The translations under genes were made by a program, and so were the position numbers. Positions 45,201 through 55,270 of a stretch of DNA of 64,000 nucleotides are shown piece after piece. Source of the DNA: Paraburkholderia fungorum (lineage in GTDB: Bacteria; Pseudomonadota; Gammaproteobacteria; Burkholderiales; Burkholderiaceae); contig NZ_FNKP01000001.1 in the NCBI RefSeq assembly GCF_900099835.1, forward strand, positions 2,356,001 through 2,420,000, given 5' to 3'. The notes below the pieces were generated by a model that did no database searches, was not told where the DNA came from, and saw nothing but the letters and a program-made list of their open reading frames with translations. The first letter of the stretch is position 1; each line of letters starts with the position of its first letter.

Positions 45201-45790
45201 ATATCTTCGACTCGCGTCAGATTTTCGCGCGTGTCATGCAGACGATTCTCAGTCTCGCGACGGCGTTCCTTGTACTTCGACACGCCCGCGGCTTCTTCGA
45301 GGAACACGCGCAGCTCTTCCGGCTTCGCCTCGATCAGGCGGGCGATCATGCCCTGCCCGATGATTGCGTAAGCACGCGGCCCGAGACCGGTGCCGAGGAA
45401 GATGTCCTGAATGTCCCGGCGACGCGCCGGCAGATTGTTGATGTAGTAGCTCGAGGTGCCGTCGCGCGTCAGCACGCGCTTGACGGCGATCTCGGCATAC
45501 TGGCCCCACTGCCCGGCGGCACGGCCGTCGGCGTTGTCGAACACGAGTTCGACGCTGGCGCGGCTACCCGGCTTGCGCGCGGTCGAGCCATTGAAGATCA
45601 CGTCCTGCATCGACTCGCCGCGCAACTCGGAGGCGCGCGATTCGCCGAGCACCCAGCGCACGGCGTCGATGATGTTGGACTTGCCGCACCCATTCGGCCC
45701 GACCACGCCGACTAGCTGCCCCGGGACCTGGAAATGCGTGGGATCGACGAATGACTTGAAGCCAGCGAGTTTGATCGAGGTCAGACGCAC
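42272..45790 (-). CDS. smc: Chromosome segregation protein SMC
   Basis: SMC condenses and segregates the chromosome. The 1172-residue protein has the N-terminal ATPase half with Walker A GPNGCGKSN at 31-39. Two long coiled coils flank a hinge (about residues 510-640). The C-terminal ATPase half has the signature LLSGGEKALTA and Walker B FCLLDEVDAPLDDAN. The start is the GTG at 45790 (VRLTSIKLAGFKSF), the universal SMC N-terminus; the in-frame sequence upstream is not family-like. No scpA or scpB is in the window. Confidence 0.96.
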   Translation of the reverse strand: MRLTSIKLAGFKSFVDPTHFQVPGQLVGVVGPNGCGKSNIIDAVRWVLGESRASELRGESMQDVIFNGSTARKPGSRASVELVFDNADGRAAGQWGQYAEIAVKRVLTRDGTSSYYINNLPARRRDIQDIFLGTGLGPRAYAIIGQGMIARLIEAKPEELRVFLEEAAGVSKYKERRRETENRLHDTRENLTRVEDIVRELSANLEKLEAQAVVATRYKELQTDGEEKQRLLWLLRKNEAGGEQQRQQRAIEQAQIDLEAHTAKLREVEAQLETLRVAHYSASDAMQGAQGALYEANAEVSRLEAEIKFIVESRNRAQAQIAALTAQREQWQSQAEKAQGDIEDAEEQLAVAEEKAALAEDEAAAKHDAMPALEARWRDAQTELNAERGGIAQTEQALKLEAAHQRNADQQLQQLQQRHERLKSEAGGLDAPDEAQLEDLRMQLAEHEEILHDAQARLADAQETLPRLDGERRAAQERVQAESAQIHQLDARLAALKQLQENVQTEGKIQPWLEKHELGSLPRLWKKLHVEAGWENALEAVLRERLAALEVSNLDWVKAFATDAPPAKLAFYAPPAAGQPVAAPAALRPLLSLVRIDDAGIRAVLNDWLGLAFVADDLQQALSLRTQLPEGGSFVVKAGHVVTRVGVQLYAADSEQAGMLARQQEIENLGRQVRAQALLADEAKAAAIRAEAAHTQAAQALTDVRQQSERATQRVHALQMDVLKLTQAHERYTQRSTQIREELEEITAQVEEQRAMRAESEANFERHDSELAELQARFEDHQLAFEALDESLTTARGQARDLDRNATDARFAARNMANRIDELKRSIQVAQEQRERVEASLEDARAELETINEQTAHTGLQDALDIRSVKEEALHAARLELDDLTAKLRAADETRLTAERALQPLRDRINELQLKEQAARLNGEQFIEQLAAAGVDEAELQAKLTPDMKPSYLQGEVTRINNAITALGPVNMAALDELKAATERKTFLDAQSTDLNSAIETLEDAIRKIDAETRTLLQGTFDQVNHHFGELFPRLFGGGQAKLIMTGDEILDAGVQVMAQPPGKKNSTIHLLSGGEKALTATALVFAMFQLNPAPFCLLDEVDAPLDDANTERFANLVRAMSDKTQFLFISHNKIAMEMAQQLIGVTMQEQGVSRIVAVDMESAAGFAQNIV

Positions 45791-45996
45791 GGCGATTTCG
45801 CTGTTTGAAAAGGGAAAAAATAGGTGGCTTGTGAAGGCCGCGCCAGCCGTTCGCCAATGCAGCGAAGCGGCCCGCGAAGCTCGCAAACCCTCGGAACACG
45901 GATGCCGGCTTCATGCGTCCATTCAGGTGCGCGAAACGCGCTCACTACGCACGTTCACCGCGCACGTTGATGCATGTGCCAGCTAATGAGGGGCAA

Positions 45997-47004
45997 TCAT
46001 ACCATCGCGCGTGAGCGATTCTTACCGCCCTTACGGTCTTGCTTCACGCCCTTGTCATCGGCATCGGGTTCGGCGGACGAACCCGGGTCCTGGGCAGCCT
46101 GATCGGGCGGCACGGCGCGGGTCCGGTGGACCCAGCTCGACAACGCCGACGCCAGCACGATGCATACGCCGCCGGCCCATTCGCGCGGACCCGGCATCTC
46201 TCCGGCGAACAGCCACGCGGACAACGCCGTGACGACGATCTCGAACAGCATGATGATCGACGCCCGGTTGGCCGGCACGCGCGACAGCCCGTACTGCACG
46301 AGCATATTGTTCGACGCCAGCAAAAAACCGAGGCCGAGCACGAGCCACGCGGCCGTGCCGAGATGGGCGCCGGTGGGCGGTGCGGGCATGGCTTCGAACA
46401 GCGACGCGCACGCGCTGAAAAGCGCTGCGCCGCCGAAGATCGTCGCCGTGCGCATTTCCGGTTTCATTTCCGGCAACACGCGGCTGGTCTTGAGGATCAG
46501 CACGTTGCTCATCGCGAAGCCCATGCCGCCCGCGAGGCCCGCCCATTCGGCGAGGTTGCCGGGCACCGGAATGCCGAGTTGCGGCGACCACAGCATGGTC
46601 ATCGCACCGGCCAGCGACAGCGCGGCGAGGCCCGCGCCCGCCCAGGTCAGGCGTTCGTGCAGGATGAAGTGCGCGAACAGTGCGGTCCATGCAGGGGTGA
46701 GATAGAACAGCAGCAGCACGCGCATCACCTGGCCGTGGATCGAGCCCCAGACAAAGCCGAGATTGGTGATGCCCGCCGCCAGCGCGAGCGCGGGCAGGAG
46801 CCAATGCCAGCGCACCGTTCTGATCGCACGATGCCGCACCAGCAGCACGAACAGGCAACCGGCTGCGCTCGTCAGCGCGCTCGCCGCCGTGCCGGTGACG
46901 CCGAGCGCCGCCAGCATGCGTAGCGGATACCAGATCATTCCCCACACCGACGCGCCCAGCATGATCGCGAGCGTCGGCCAGCCGTTGCGAAGCCAGTTGG
47001 TCAT
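45997..47004 (-). CDS. DMT-superfamily (EamA) transporter
   Basis: A 335-residue inner membrane protein with about ten helices in two EamA repeats (LGASVWGMIWYPLRML at the start; LFEIVVTALSAWLFAGE in the second half). A charged cytosolic tail of about 40 residues rich in Asp and Lys follows. I chose the ATG at 47004 (MTNWLRNGW), since upstream residues in frame are Arg-rich and not membrane-like. Substrate unknown. It is not close in sequence to the DMT protein at 7634-8611. Confidence 0.85.
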   Translation of the reverse strand: MTNWLRNGWPTLAIMLGASVWGMIWYPLRMLAALGVTGTAASALTSAAGCLFVLLVRHRAIRTVRWHWLLPALALAAGITNLGFVWGSIHGQVMRVLLLFYLTPAWTALFAHFILHERLTWAGAGLAALSLAGAMTMLWSPQLGIPVPGNLAEWAGLAGGMGFAMSNVLILKTSRVLPEMKPEMRTATIFGGAALFSACASLFEAMPAPPTGAHLGTAAWLVLGLGFLLASNNMLVQYGLSRVPANRASIIMLFEIVVTALSAWLFAGEMPGPREWAGGVCIVLASALSSWVHRTRAVPPDQAAQDPGSSAEPDADDKGVKQDRKGGKNRSRAMV

Positions 47005-47572
47005 GGTTTGGCACTCCGGGCGAAGGATTTCGCTGCTCCGGGCGAGCCTGGTCTGGGTGGTGTGCCGTTGACGCCAGACGCGGCCGCTCTGTTCGTCACG
47101 TTCTCGTTGTTTGCGCTCATGGCGTCGTTCTCGCGGACCGCGGCGCTCTTGCGCCTGCTGTGTCCGGCTGTCTCCGGGACTGCTGCAACCATTGCTGCTC
47201 CTGCTTCTTTTTGCGCGAACCGTCGGCGGTTCGCGTCGTTCCCGCTGCAACGCATTGAATGCGCCGCCTGGCGGGTTGCGCCGTCTCGGGGGCGGCGCTC
47301 TGCGTTCATTCGACACTGCATTTCATGGCGGCCATTACCTTCCGCCGATCTTCCGCCATCCTTCAAGCTGGTTCGCCAACCGGCCACCGAACCCTGCACG
47401 CCCGCGAACGCAAGCCGCCCACGCTATAATTCTCCGTTCGCCGCCGCTGCCAGCGTGTCTAGCGCATCTGTCTACCGTATTTCAGGCATGTCAGCGCTTC
47501 GCCGCCAGCGCGCGTGCCCAGCTTCTTCCTGCATCCGTTCTGCGCCCTCTTCGATCAGGCTCGATCCATCCA
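47005..47572. other. Divergent intergenic region of DMT transporter and dapC
   Basis: About 570 bases. Several reading frames are open because of high GC, but none shows family features. A perfect TATAAT at 47425-47430 (plus strand) is the best candidate -10 box for dapC, without a good -35, leaving a leader of about 135 bases. I see no repeat or RNA gene. Confidence 0.4.
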
Positions 47573-48799
47573 GTGAACCCGTTACTCGATTCCCTCCAGT
47601 CCTATCCGTTCGAAAAGCTGCGCCTGCTTTTCGCGGACGTCACGCCGCCAGCCGGTCTTTCGCATATCAGCTTCGGCATCGGCGAGCCGAAACATCCCAC
47701 GCCTGCGCTGATCCGCGACGCCGTGGTGGATTCGCTCGGCGGCCTGGCCGCGTATCCGGCCACGCTCGGCTCGGCGCCGCTGCGTGAGTCGATTGCAAAC
47801 TGGGTGACGCAGCGCTACAACCTGCCGCCGGTCGATCCGCTCACCCAGGTGCTGCCGGTGTCGGGCTCGCGCGAGGCGCTGTTCGCGCTCGCGCAGACGG
47901 TGGTGGACCCGAAGCGCAATGCCGACGGTGAGCCTGCGATCGTACTCTGTCCGAACCCGTTCTACCAAATCTACGAAGGCGCGGCGATTCTGTCCGGTGC
48001 GCAGCCGTATTTCGTCAATAGCGATCCGGCGCGCAATTTCGCCTGCGACTATTCGGCGGTGCCGGAAGCCATCTGGGCGCGCACGCAGCTGCTGTACGTG
48101 TGCTCGCCGGGCAACCCGACCGGCGCGGTGCTCACGCTCGACGACTGGCGCGAACTGTTCGCGCTGTCGGACCGTTATGGCTTCGTGATTGCGTCGGACG
48201 AGTGCTACTCCGAGATCTATTTCGACGAAGCGAATCCGCCGCTCGGCGGCCTGGAAGCGGCGCACAAACTGGGCCGCGGCTTCGAGCGGCTCGTGATGCT
48301 GTCGAGCCTGTCCAAGCGCTCGAACGTGCCTGGCATGCGCTCGGGCTTCGTCGCGGGCGACGCGGCGATCCTGAAAGATTTCCTGCTATACCGCACGTAC
48401 CACGGCGCGGCATTGTCGACGGTATTCCAGACCGCCAGCATCGCCGCGTGGAACGACGAGACGCACGTGCGCGACAACCGCGCGAAGTACGTGCAGAAGT
48501 TCTCGACCGTCACGCCGATGGTCGCGGAAGTGCTCGACGTGCGTCTGCCGGACGCCGCGTTCTACCTGTGGGCCGACGTGTCGCGCACCGGCCTGTCGGA
48601 CACCGAGTTCGCCCAGCGCCTCTACGCCGACTATAATGTGACGGTTCTGCCGGGCTCGTTCCTCGCGCGTACTGCGCACGGCGTGAACCCCGGCCGCAAT
48701 TTCGTGCGCCTCGCGCTGGTCGCGGACGTCGACGAATGCACGCAAGGTGTTCAGCGGATCGTCGATTTTTGCCGCAAGCTTGCGGGCCAGGCCAGTTGA
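47573..48799 (+). CDS. dapC: Succinyldiaminopimelate transaminase
   Basis: DapC, a class I/II PLP aminotransferase, makes N-succinyl-L,L-diaminopimelate in the succinylase branch of lysine and peptidoglycan precursor synthesis. The 408-residue protein has CSPGNPTGAVLTLDDWREL and the PLP region ASDECYSEIYFDE. The Lys-containing segment is SSLSKRSNVPGMRSG. The start is the GTG at 47573 (VNPLLDSLQSYPFEKLR), the normal N-terminus; the frame extends 154 codons upstream without family similarity. It is followed by dapD in the same pathway. Confidence 0.93.
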   Translation: MNPLLDSLQSYPFEKLRLLFADVTPPAGLSHISFGIGEPKHPTPALIRDAVVDSLGGLAAYPATLGSAPLRESIANWVTQRYNLPPVDPLTQVLPVSGSREALFALAQTVVDPKRNADGEPAIVLCPNPFYQIYEGAAILSGAQPYFVNSDPARNFACDYSAVPEAIWARTQLLYVCSPGNPTGAVLTLDDWRELFALSDRYGFVIASDECYSEIYFDEANPPLGGLEAAHKLGRGFERLVMLSSLSKRSNVPGMRSGFVAGDAAILKDFLLYRTYHGAALSTVFQTASIAAWNDETHVRDNRAKYVQKFSTVTPMVAEVLDVRLPDAAFYLWADVSRTGLSDTEFAQRLYADYNVTVLPGSFLARTAHGVNPGRNFVRLALVADVDECTQGVQRIVDFCRKLAGQAS

Positions 48800-48904
48800 G
48801 TTAGCCGGGCCAACGGTTTGAGGGTTCACCTCGACCGTTGGCGCGACAGCTCCCGCCGCGCCGCATCTCCTTCTTCAGCCTTCAACTCTTCAGAAAACAC
48901 GCAT

Positions 48905-49732
48905 ATGTCGCAACAACTTCAGCAGATCATTGACACCGCCTGGGAAAACCGCGCCGAACTGTCGCCGAAGGCCGCTCCGGCCGACGTGCGCGAAGCCGTC
49001 GCCCATGCAATCGAACAACTGGACAAGGGCGTGCTGCGCGTCGCCGAAAAGAAGGACGGCGACTGGGTCGTCAATCAGTGGCTGAAAAAGGCCGTGCTGC
49101 TGTCGTTCCGCCTCGAAGACAACGCACCGATGCCGGCTGGCGGTTACAGCCAGTTCTACGACAAGGTGCCGTCGAAGTTCGCGAACTACACCGCTGAAGA
49201 CTTCGCTGCCGGCGGCTTCCGCGTGGTGCCGCCCGCTATCGCGCGCCGTGGCTCGTTCATCGCGAAGAACGTCGTGCTGATGCCGTCGTACACCAACATC
49301 GGCGCGTACGTCGACGAAGGCACGATGGTCGATACGTGGGCGACCGTCGGTTCGTGCGCGCAGATCGGCAAGAACGTCCACCTGTCGGGCGGTGTTGGCA
49401 TCGGCGGCGTGCTGGAGCCGCTGCAGGCGAACCCGGTCATCATCGAAGACAACTGCTTTATCGGCGCGCGTTCGGAAGTGGTCGAAGGCGTGATCGTCGA
49501 AGAAAACTCGGTGATCTCGATGGGCGTGTACCTCGGCCAGAGCACCAAGATTTACGACCGCGAAACCGGTTCGGTCACGTATGGCCGCATTCCGGCGGGC
49601 TCGGTGGTGGTGGCGGGCAACCTGCCGTCGAAAGACGGTTCGCACAGCCTGTACTGCGCGGTGATCGTCAAGAAGGTGGACGCGAAAACCCGCGCGAAGG
49701 TCGGCCTGAACGAGCTGCTGCGAGGCGACTGA
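48905..49732 (+). CDS. dapD: 2,3,4,5-tetrahydropyridine-2,6-dicarboxylate N-succinyltransferase
   Basis: DapD adds succinyl from succinyl-CoA to tetrahydrodipicolinate. The 275-residue protein has an N-terminal helical domain ([19 protein letters not shown]). A left-handed beta-helix of hexapeptide repeats follows ([40 protein letters not shown]). The ATG at 48905 gives the family N-terminus. It shares one base with the next gene (TGATG at 49730-49734). Confidence 0.97.
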   Translation: MSQQLQQIIDTAWENRAELSPKAAPADVREAVAHAIEQLDKGVLRVAEKKDGDWVVNQWLKKAVLLSFRLEDNAPMPAGGYSQFYDKVPSKFANYTAEDFAAGGFRVVPPAIARRGSFIAKNVVLMPSYTNIGAYVDEGTMVDTWATVGSCAQIGKNVHLSGGVGIGGVLEPLQANPVIIEDNCFIGARSEVVEGVIVEENSVISMGVYLGQSTKIYDRETGSVTYGRIPAGSVVVAGNLPSKDGSHSLYCAVIVKKVDAKTRAKVGLNELLRGD

Positions 49733-50097
49733 TGGCGCGCGGCACCAAAACCGTCGTCTACGGCATCCCGAACTGCGACACCGTGAAGAAAGCCCGCGTG
49801 TGGCTGGAAGAGCACGGCGTCGAGTTCGAGTTTCACGACTTCAAGAAGCACGGCGTGACCGAACCGCTCGTGCAGGACTGGCTGAAAGACGTGAAGCTCG
49901 ACGCGCTGCTGAACCGTCGCGGCACCACCTGGCGTGGCCTGTCCGACGACATGAAAGCGGCGGCGGAAACCCAGCCGGGCGCAATCGCGTTGATGATCCA
50001 CAAGCCGTCGGTGATCAAGCGGCCAGTGCTGGTGGTGAACGGGCGGGTCAAATCGCTCGGTTTTTCCGCGGACGAGTACACGGCGCTGTTTGCCTGA
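49732..50097 (+). CDS. ArsC/Spx-like thioredoxin-fold protein (YffB type)
   Basis: A 121-residue protein of the ArsC family: VVYGIPNCDTVKKARVWLEE has a single Cys at the place of the arsenate reductase nucleophile. The C-terminal half has MIHKPSVIKRPVLVVNGR, the cis-Pro and anion-site segment. YffB-type proteins of this kind are often next to dapE or dapD and have not been shown to reduce arsenate; a glutathione-linked role has been proposed. It overlaps the dapD stop by one base, so it is translationally coupled. Confidence 0.9.
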   Translation: MARGTKTVVYGIPNCDTVKKARVWLEEHGVEFEFHDFKKHGVTEPLVQDWLKDVKLDALLNRRGTTWRGLSDDMKAAAETQPGAIALMIHKPSVIKRPVLVVNGRVKSLGFSADEYTALFA

Positions 50098-50379
50098 GTC
50101 TGGGTGTTGGCACGCGCGGTGCTCTGGCGTGGTGAACGCCCGCCATGCAGCGACGCAAAGCAGCAGGAATGAGCGCGAACGGTATTGCGTTCATTCAGCT
50201 AGTTGCATGAGCGTAATCTCGTGGATGCCGCGAACGCGGCGTCCGCCAGCACGGTGTGCTGACACGCATTGAACGCAATACGCTGGACCCGGCGCGCGGA
50301 CCTGAGCGCCAGCATCAGGCTCCGCGATCGGAACCGGTCAGCAACAAGAAGCAGAACGCGGCCTCGCCGCGTCGATTAA

Positions 50380-51591
<1,212 letters not shown>

Positions 51592-51607
51592 ACAAGGACT
51601 ATTTGCG

Positions 51608-52492
51608 ATGACGCTCCCGTTTTCCACCGTCCGCGACCTGCTGCGTTTTGCGGTGTCGCGCTTTAACCAGGCTGAACTGTCGTTCGGTCATGGCTCGGCC
51701 AATGCCTACGACGAAGCGGCTTATCTGGTGCTGCACACGCTGCACCTGCCGCTCGATCTGCTGGAGCCGTTTCTCGACGCACGGTTGAGCGCGGCCGAAA
51801 TCGACGCCGTGCTGAACGTGATCGAGCGCCGCGCCACGCAACGCGTGCCGGCCGCGTACATCACGCAGGAAGCGTGGATGCACGGTTTCCGCTTTCACGT
51901 CGATGAGCGCGTGATCGTGCCGCGCTCGTTCATCGGCGAATTGCTGCAGGACGGTTTGCAGCCTTACGTTGAAGATCCCGAACAGGTCAGCGCGGTGCTC
52001 GAACTGTGCACCGGCTCCGGTTGCCTCGCGATTCTCGCCGCGCACGCGTTCCCGAACGCCGATATCGACGCCGTCGATCTCTCCGCGCCCGCGCTGGAAG
52101 TCGCCACGCGCAACGTGATGGATTACAAGCTCGACGACCGTATTGCGCTGTTCGAAGGCGATCTGTATGCGCCGCTCGCCGAGCGCCGCTACGACGTGAT
52201 CATCACCAATCCACCGTACGTGAACGCGACGTCGATGCAGGAATTGCCCGCCGAATACAAACACGAGCCGGATATGGCGCTGGCGGGCGGTGCGGACGGC
52301 ATGGATATCGTGCGCCGGATCATCGCCGACGCGCGCAACTGGCTGACCGAAGACGGCGTGCTCGTAGTCGAAATCGGCAATGAACGCGAAAACGTCGAAG
52401 CGGCGTTCGGCGGTCTGGATCTGGTATGGCTCTCGACCAGCGCCGGCGACGACAACGTGTTCCTGATTCAAGCCGCCGATTTGCCGGTTTGA
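51608..52492 (+). CDS. prmB: Ribosomal protein L3 N5-glutamine methyltransferase
   Basis: PrmB methylates a Gln of ribosomal protein L3 using SAM. The 294-residue protein has an N-terminal helical domain (LRFAVSRFNQAELSFGHG). A Rossmann methyltransferase domain follows with LELCTGSGCLAILAA, and the substrate motif NPPY (ITNPPYVNATSMQELP). The conserved EPDMALAGGADGMDIVR segment separates it from PrmC. It probably shares a transcript with dapE. Confidence 0.94.
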   Translation: MTLPFSTVRDLLRFAVSRFNQAELSFGHGSANAYDEAAYLVLHTLHLPLDLLEPFLDARLSAAEIDAVLNVIERRATQRVPAAYITQEAWMHGFRFHVDERVIVPRSFIGELLQDGLQPYVEDPEQVSAVLELCTGSGCLAILAAHAFPNADIDAVDLSAPALEVATRNVMDYKLDDRIALFEGDLYAPLAERRYDVIITNPPYVNATSMQELPAEYKHEPDMALAGGADGMDIVRRIIADARNWLTEDGVLVVEIGNERENVEAAFGGLDLVWLSTSAGDDNVFLIQAADLPV

Positions 52493-52928
52493 GGTTTTTG
52501 CTGTTCCTGTTTGCGGCATGGCGCGCGTGGTTTTTTTCTGCGTGCGGCATGTCGCGACGTGTTGTAGGTGGCGTGGCTGAGGTGTGGGTTCACGGGCGCT
52601 GCGTGGACCTACATAACCTGACTGCCGCGTGACGCAGTCGCTTCCGGCAGGTGGCCAAGCCGCGCTTGTGGCTTGCTCTGGCTTGCACGCGTGGCCGCCT
52701 TCAGCATGCGGTTATCGAACTCCCCCTCTCGTTTCAAGACCCCCGCCCCTCCGTCTCACCCAATCGCTGAACGGTCTTTGCGTCGCCCATCGGCATCCCC
52801 GCGCGCACCCAAAACCACGAAGCCCGCGCACAACGGCACCCCAACCCACCCGCGTTCGGTAAGATGAGCGCCTGCCCGCCGCGTCATCGGCGGGGACATG
52901 CAGCGCTTCGCCAACCCTTCGCCCGCCT
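52493..52928 (+). other. Intergenic region between prmB and cls
   Basis: 436 bases. It contains only short, compositionally biased reading frames without ribosome sites or family features. I found no clear terminator, promoter consensus or RNA gene. Confidence 0.5.
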
Positions 52929-54380
52929 ATGCAATTCGACCTGCTTCACGTCGGCCCGCTGGTCGCCCTTGCCCATATCCTCGGCATGGTCGCGGCGTGT
53001 CACGCGATTCTGAATACGCGCACCTCGCAGGGCGCGATTGCGTGGGCCGTGTCGCTGGTCGCGATGCCTTATCTGACGCTGGTGCCTTACCTGTTCCTCG
53101 GTCGCAGCAAATTCGCCGGTTACGCGGATGCCCGTCGCGTCGAAAACGAACTGCTGCGCACCCGCGCGCATCCGCCGGAATGGGACACGCAGTCGTCTTC
53201 GGCGGGACTGCCCACACAACAACTCGGCGTCAGGCTCGTGCATTCGCTGACGCGTCTGGGCGGCATGCCGTTCCTGCCCGGCAATTCCGTGCGAACCCTC
53301 GTGAACGGCGCAGCGACCTTCGAGGCGATCTTCGAGGCAATCGAGAGCGCGCGTCACTACGTGATCGTGCAGTTCTTCATCGTCCGCGACGATGCGCTCG
53401 GCGAGATGCTCAGGGACGCGCTGATCGCCAAGGCACAGCAAGGCGTGCGCGTCTATTTTCTGTACGACAGCATCGGCAGTTTCGATCTGCCGCACCGCTA
53501 CGTGGCGGCACTGCGTGCGGGTGGTGTCGAGACGCATCCGTTCGCGACCAATCGCCGCTTCGTCAACCGGCTGCAACTGAACTTTCGCAATCACCGCAAA
53601 ATCGTTTCCGTGGATGGCGAACGCGCATTTGTCGGCGGACACAACGTAGGCGTCGAGTATCTCGGCGGCAAGCCGCCGCTTTCGCCGTGGCGCGATACGC
53701 ATATCGAGGTGCGCGGACCGGCGGTCGCCAGTATCCAGTTCGTGTTCACCGAAGACTGGCACTGGGCGACGCAGCAGTTGCCCGAATTCGACATGCCGGC
53801 AGCGGCGCCGGTCGATCCGTTGGGCGCTCAAGGCATGCACTGCCTGGTCGTGCCGAGCGGTCCGGCTGACAAACAGGAGACCTGCTCGCTCTTTTTCGTC
53901 GAAGCGATCAACGCGGCGCGCGAGCGGATCTGGATCACCACGCCCTATCTCGTGCCCGACGAAGCGGTGTTCTCAGCGTTGCGGCTCGCCGTGCTGCGCG
54001 GCGTGGACGTGCGCATTCTGATTCCGAGCCGCCGGGACCATCTGGTGGTCTTTGCCGCGTCGAAGCTGTACGCATATGATTCGCTGCGCGCGGGCATCCG
54101 GATTTTCCGCTACCAGCCGGGTTTTCTGCACCAGAAGGTGATTCTCATCGATAGCGTCGCTGCAGCGATCGGCAGCGCGAATCTCGACAACCGGTCGTTC
54201 CGGTTGAACTTCGAGATCATGGTGCTGACTGTCGACCGAGGCTTCGCGCAGGAGGTCGAAACGATGCTATTGAACGACTTCGCCCAGTCGCTCGAAATCG
54301 ACCGCAACGAGTACCGGCAGGCCAGCGCGTTCAAGCGCGTGCTGATGCATGTCGCGCGGCTTTTCGCGCCGATTCTTTGA
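52929..54380 (+). CDS. cls: Cardiolipin synthase
   Basis: Cls joins phosphatidyl groups to make cardiolipin in the inner membrane. The 483-residue phospholipase D superfamily protein has two N-terminal membrane helices (residues about 8-26 and 35-57). Two HKD motifs follow: NHRKIVSVDGERAFVGGHN and LHQKVILIDSVAAAIGSAN, the latter followed by DNRSFRLNFE. The length matches bacterial ClsA. A substrate, CDP-DAG-derived phosphatidylglycerol, depends on cdsA elsewhere in this window. Confidence 0.93.
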   Translation: MQFDLLHVGPLVALAHILGMVAACHAILNTRTSQGAIAWAVSLVAMPYLTLVPYLFLGRSKFAGYADARRVENELLRTRAHPPEWDTQSSSAGLPTQQLGVRLVHSLTRLGGMPFLPGNSVRTLVNGAATFEAIFEAIESARHYVIVQFFIVRDDALGEMLRDALIAKAQQGVRVYFLYDSIGSFDLPHRYVAALRAGGVETHPFATNRRFVNRLQLNFRNHRKIVSVDGERAFVGGHNVGVEYLGGKPPLSPWRDTHIEVRGPAVASIQFVFTEDWHWATQQLPEFDMPAAAPVDPLGAQGMHCLVVPSGPADKQETCSLFFVEAINAARERIWITTPYLVPDEAVFSALRLAVLRGVDVRILIPSRRDHLVVFAASKLYAYDSLRAGIRIFRYQPGFLHQKVILIDSVAAAIGSANLDNRSFRLNFEIMVLTVDRGFAQEVETMLLNDFAQSLEIDRNEYRQASAFKRVLMHVARLFAPIL

Positions 54381-54655
54381 GCTGTGCGGTAGCTGGTTCG
54401 GCGATTGCGCGTTAGTACCTAGCCACTGAATGTTGAACGGCGCCGCGCGGTGCTTGCCGTGACGCTCGCTCAACAACCGTTGGCAGATCGTCCAGATTCA
54501 ACGGACCTACACGCAGCGTTGATACGCGGCATCGATACCTGATCGACGCCGCTCAGCCGCCTCGCACCACGCCGGATTCGACGCGATCTGCACGACTGCA
54601 GATAGATACAGAAGCGCTGCCTGCCGCCTCGGCTTGCAGCAATCTCAAAGTCCCT

Positions 54656-55135
54656 TCAAAGCAACTTCTCGATATCCTCGACAATCGCCTCGGGCTTCGT
54701 CAGCGGCGCATAGCGCTTCACCACGCTGCCGTCGCGTGCAATCAGGAACTTGGTGAAATTCCACTTGATTCCTTCGAGTCCCAGCAAGCCCGGCGCCTCT
54801 TCCGTCAGATAGCGGAACAACGGATGCGCGTTCGCGCCGTTCACGTCGATCTTGTCGAACATCGGAAACGTCACGCCGTAATTCTTTTCGCAGAAGCTGC
54901 CGATCTGCGCGGCATCGCCCGGCTCCTGCTTGCCGAACTGGTTGCACGGAAAGCCGAGCACCGTGAGACCGCGCGCCGCGTAGCCATCGAACAGCTTCTG
55001 CAAGCCCGCATACTGCGGCGTGAATCCGCATTCGCTGGCCGTGTTGACGATCAGCAAAACCTTGCCTTGATACTGCTCGAGGCTCACTTCCTCGCCGCCG
55101 AGCGTACGTGCCGAAAACGAATAAATCGATGTCAT
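54656..55135 (-). CDS. Glutathione peroxidase-family protein
   Basis: A 159-residue thioredoxin-fold peroxidase. The catalytic Cys36 is in NTASECGFTPQY (Cys type, not selenocysteine). FPCNQFGKQEPG holds the conserved Gln, and IKWNFTKFLI holds the conserved Trp and Asn. Such enzymes reduce peroxides, in bacteria usually with thioredoxin rather than glutathione. It is a single minus-strand gene. The 275 bases between cls and it hold nothing I can identify. Confidence 0.94.
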   Translation of the reverse strand: MTSIYSFSARTLGGEEVSLEQYQGKVLLIVNTASECGFTPQYAGLQKLFDGYAARGLTVLGFPCNQFGKQEPGDAAQIGSFCEKNYGVTFPMFDKIDVNGANAHPLFRYLTEEAPGLLGLEGIKWNFTKFLIARDGSVVKRYAPLTKPEAIVEDIEKLL

Positions 55136-55270
55136 GTGCTCTCCCCGTGAAAGCCGTCAGTCTATGCCAAAAGCCGCACCGGAACAGTCGGCCGAATGGC
55201 CGATCCCGACTGAGCGCCCGGTGTCACGCCCGGCAGTCTAAAATAGCGGTTTTCTTCAGCCGGCCTCTTC

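Noticed and set aside
47111..47572. Upstream extension of dapC by 154 residues
   Set aside because: The added sequence is low-complexity and not aminotransferase-like; the GTG at 47573 gives the family N-terminus.
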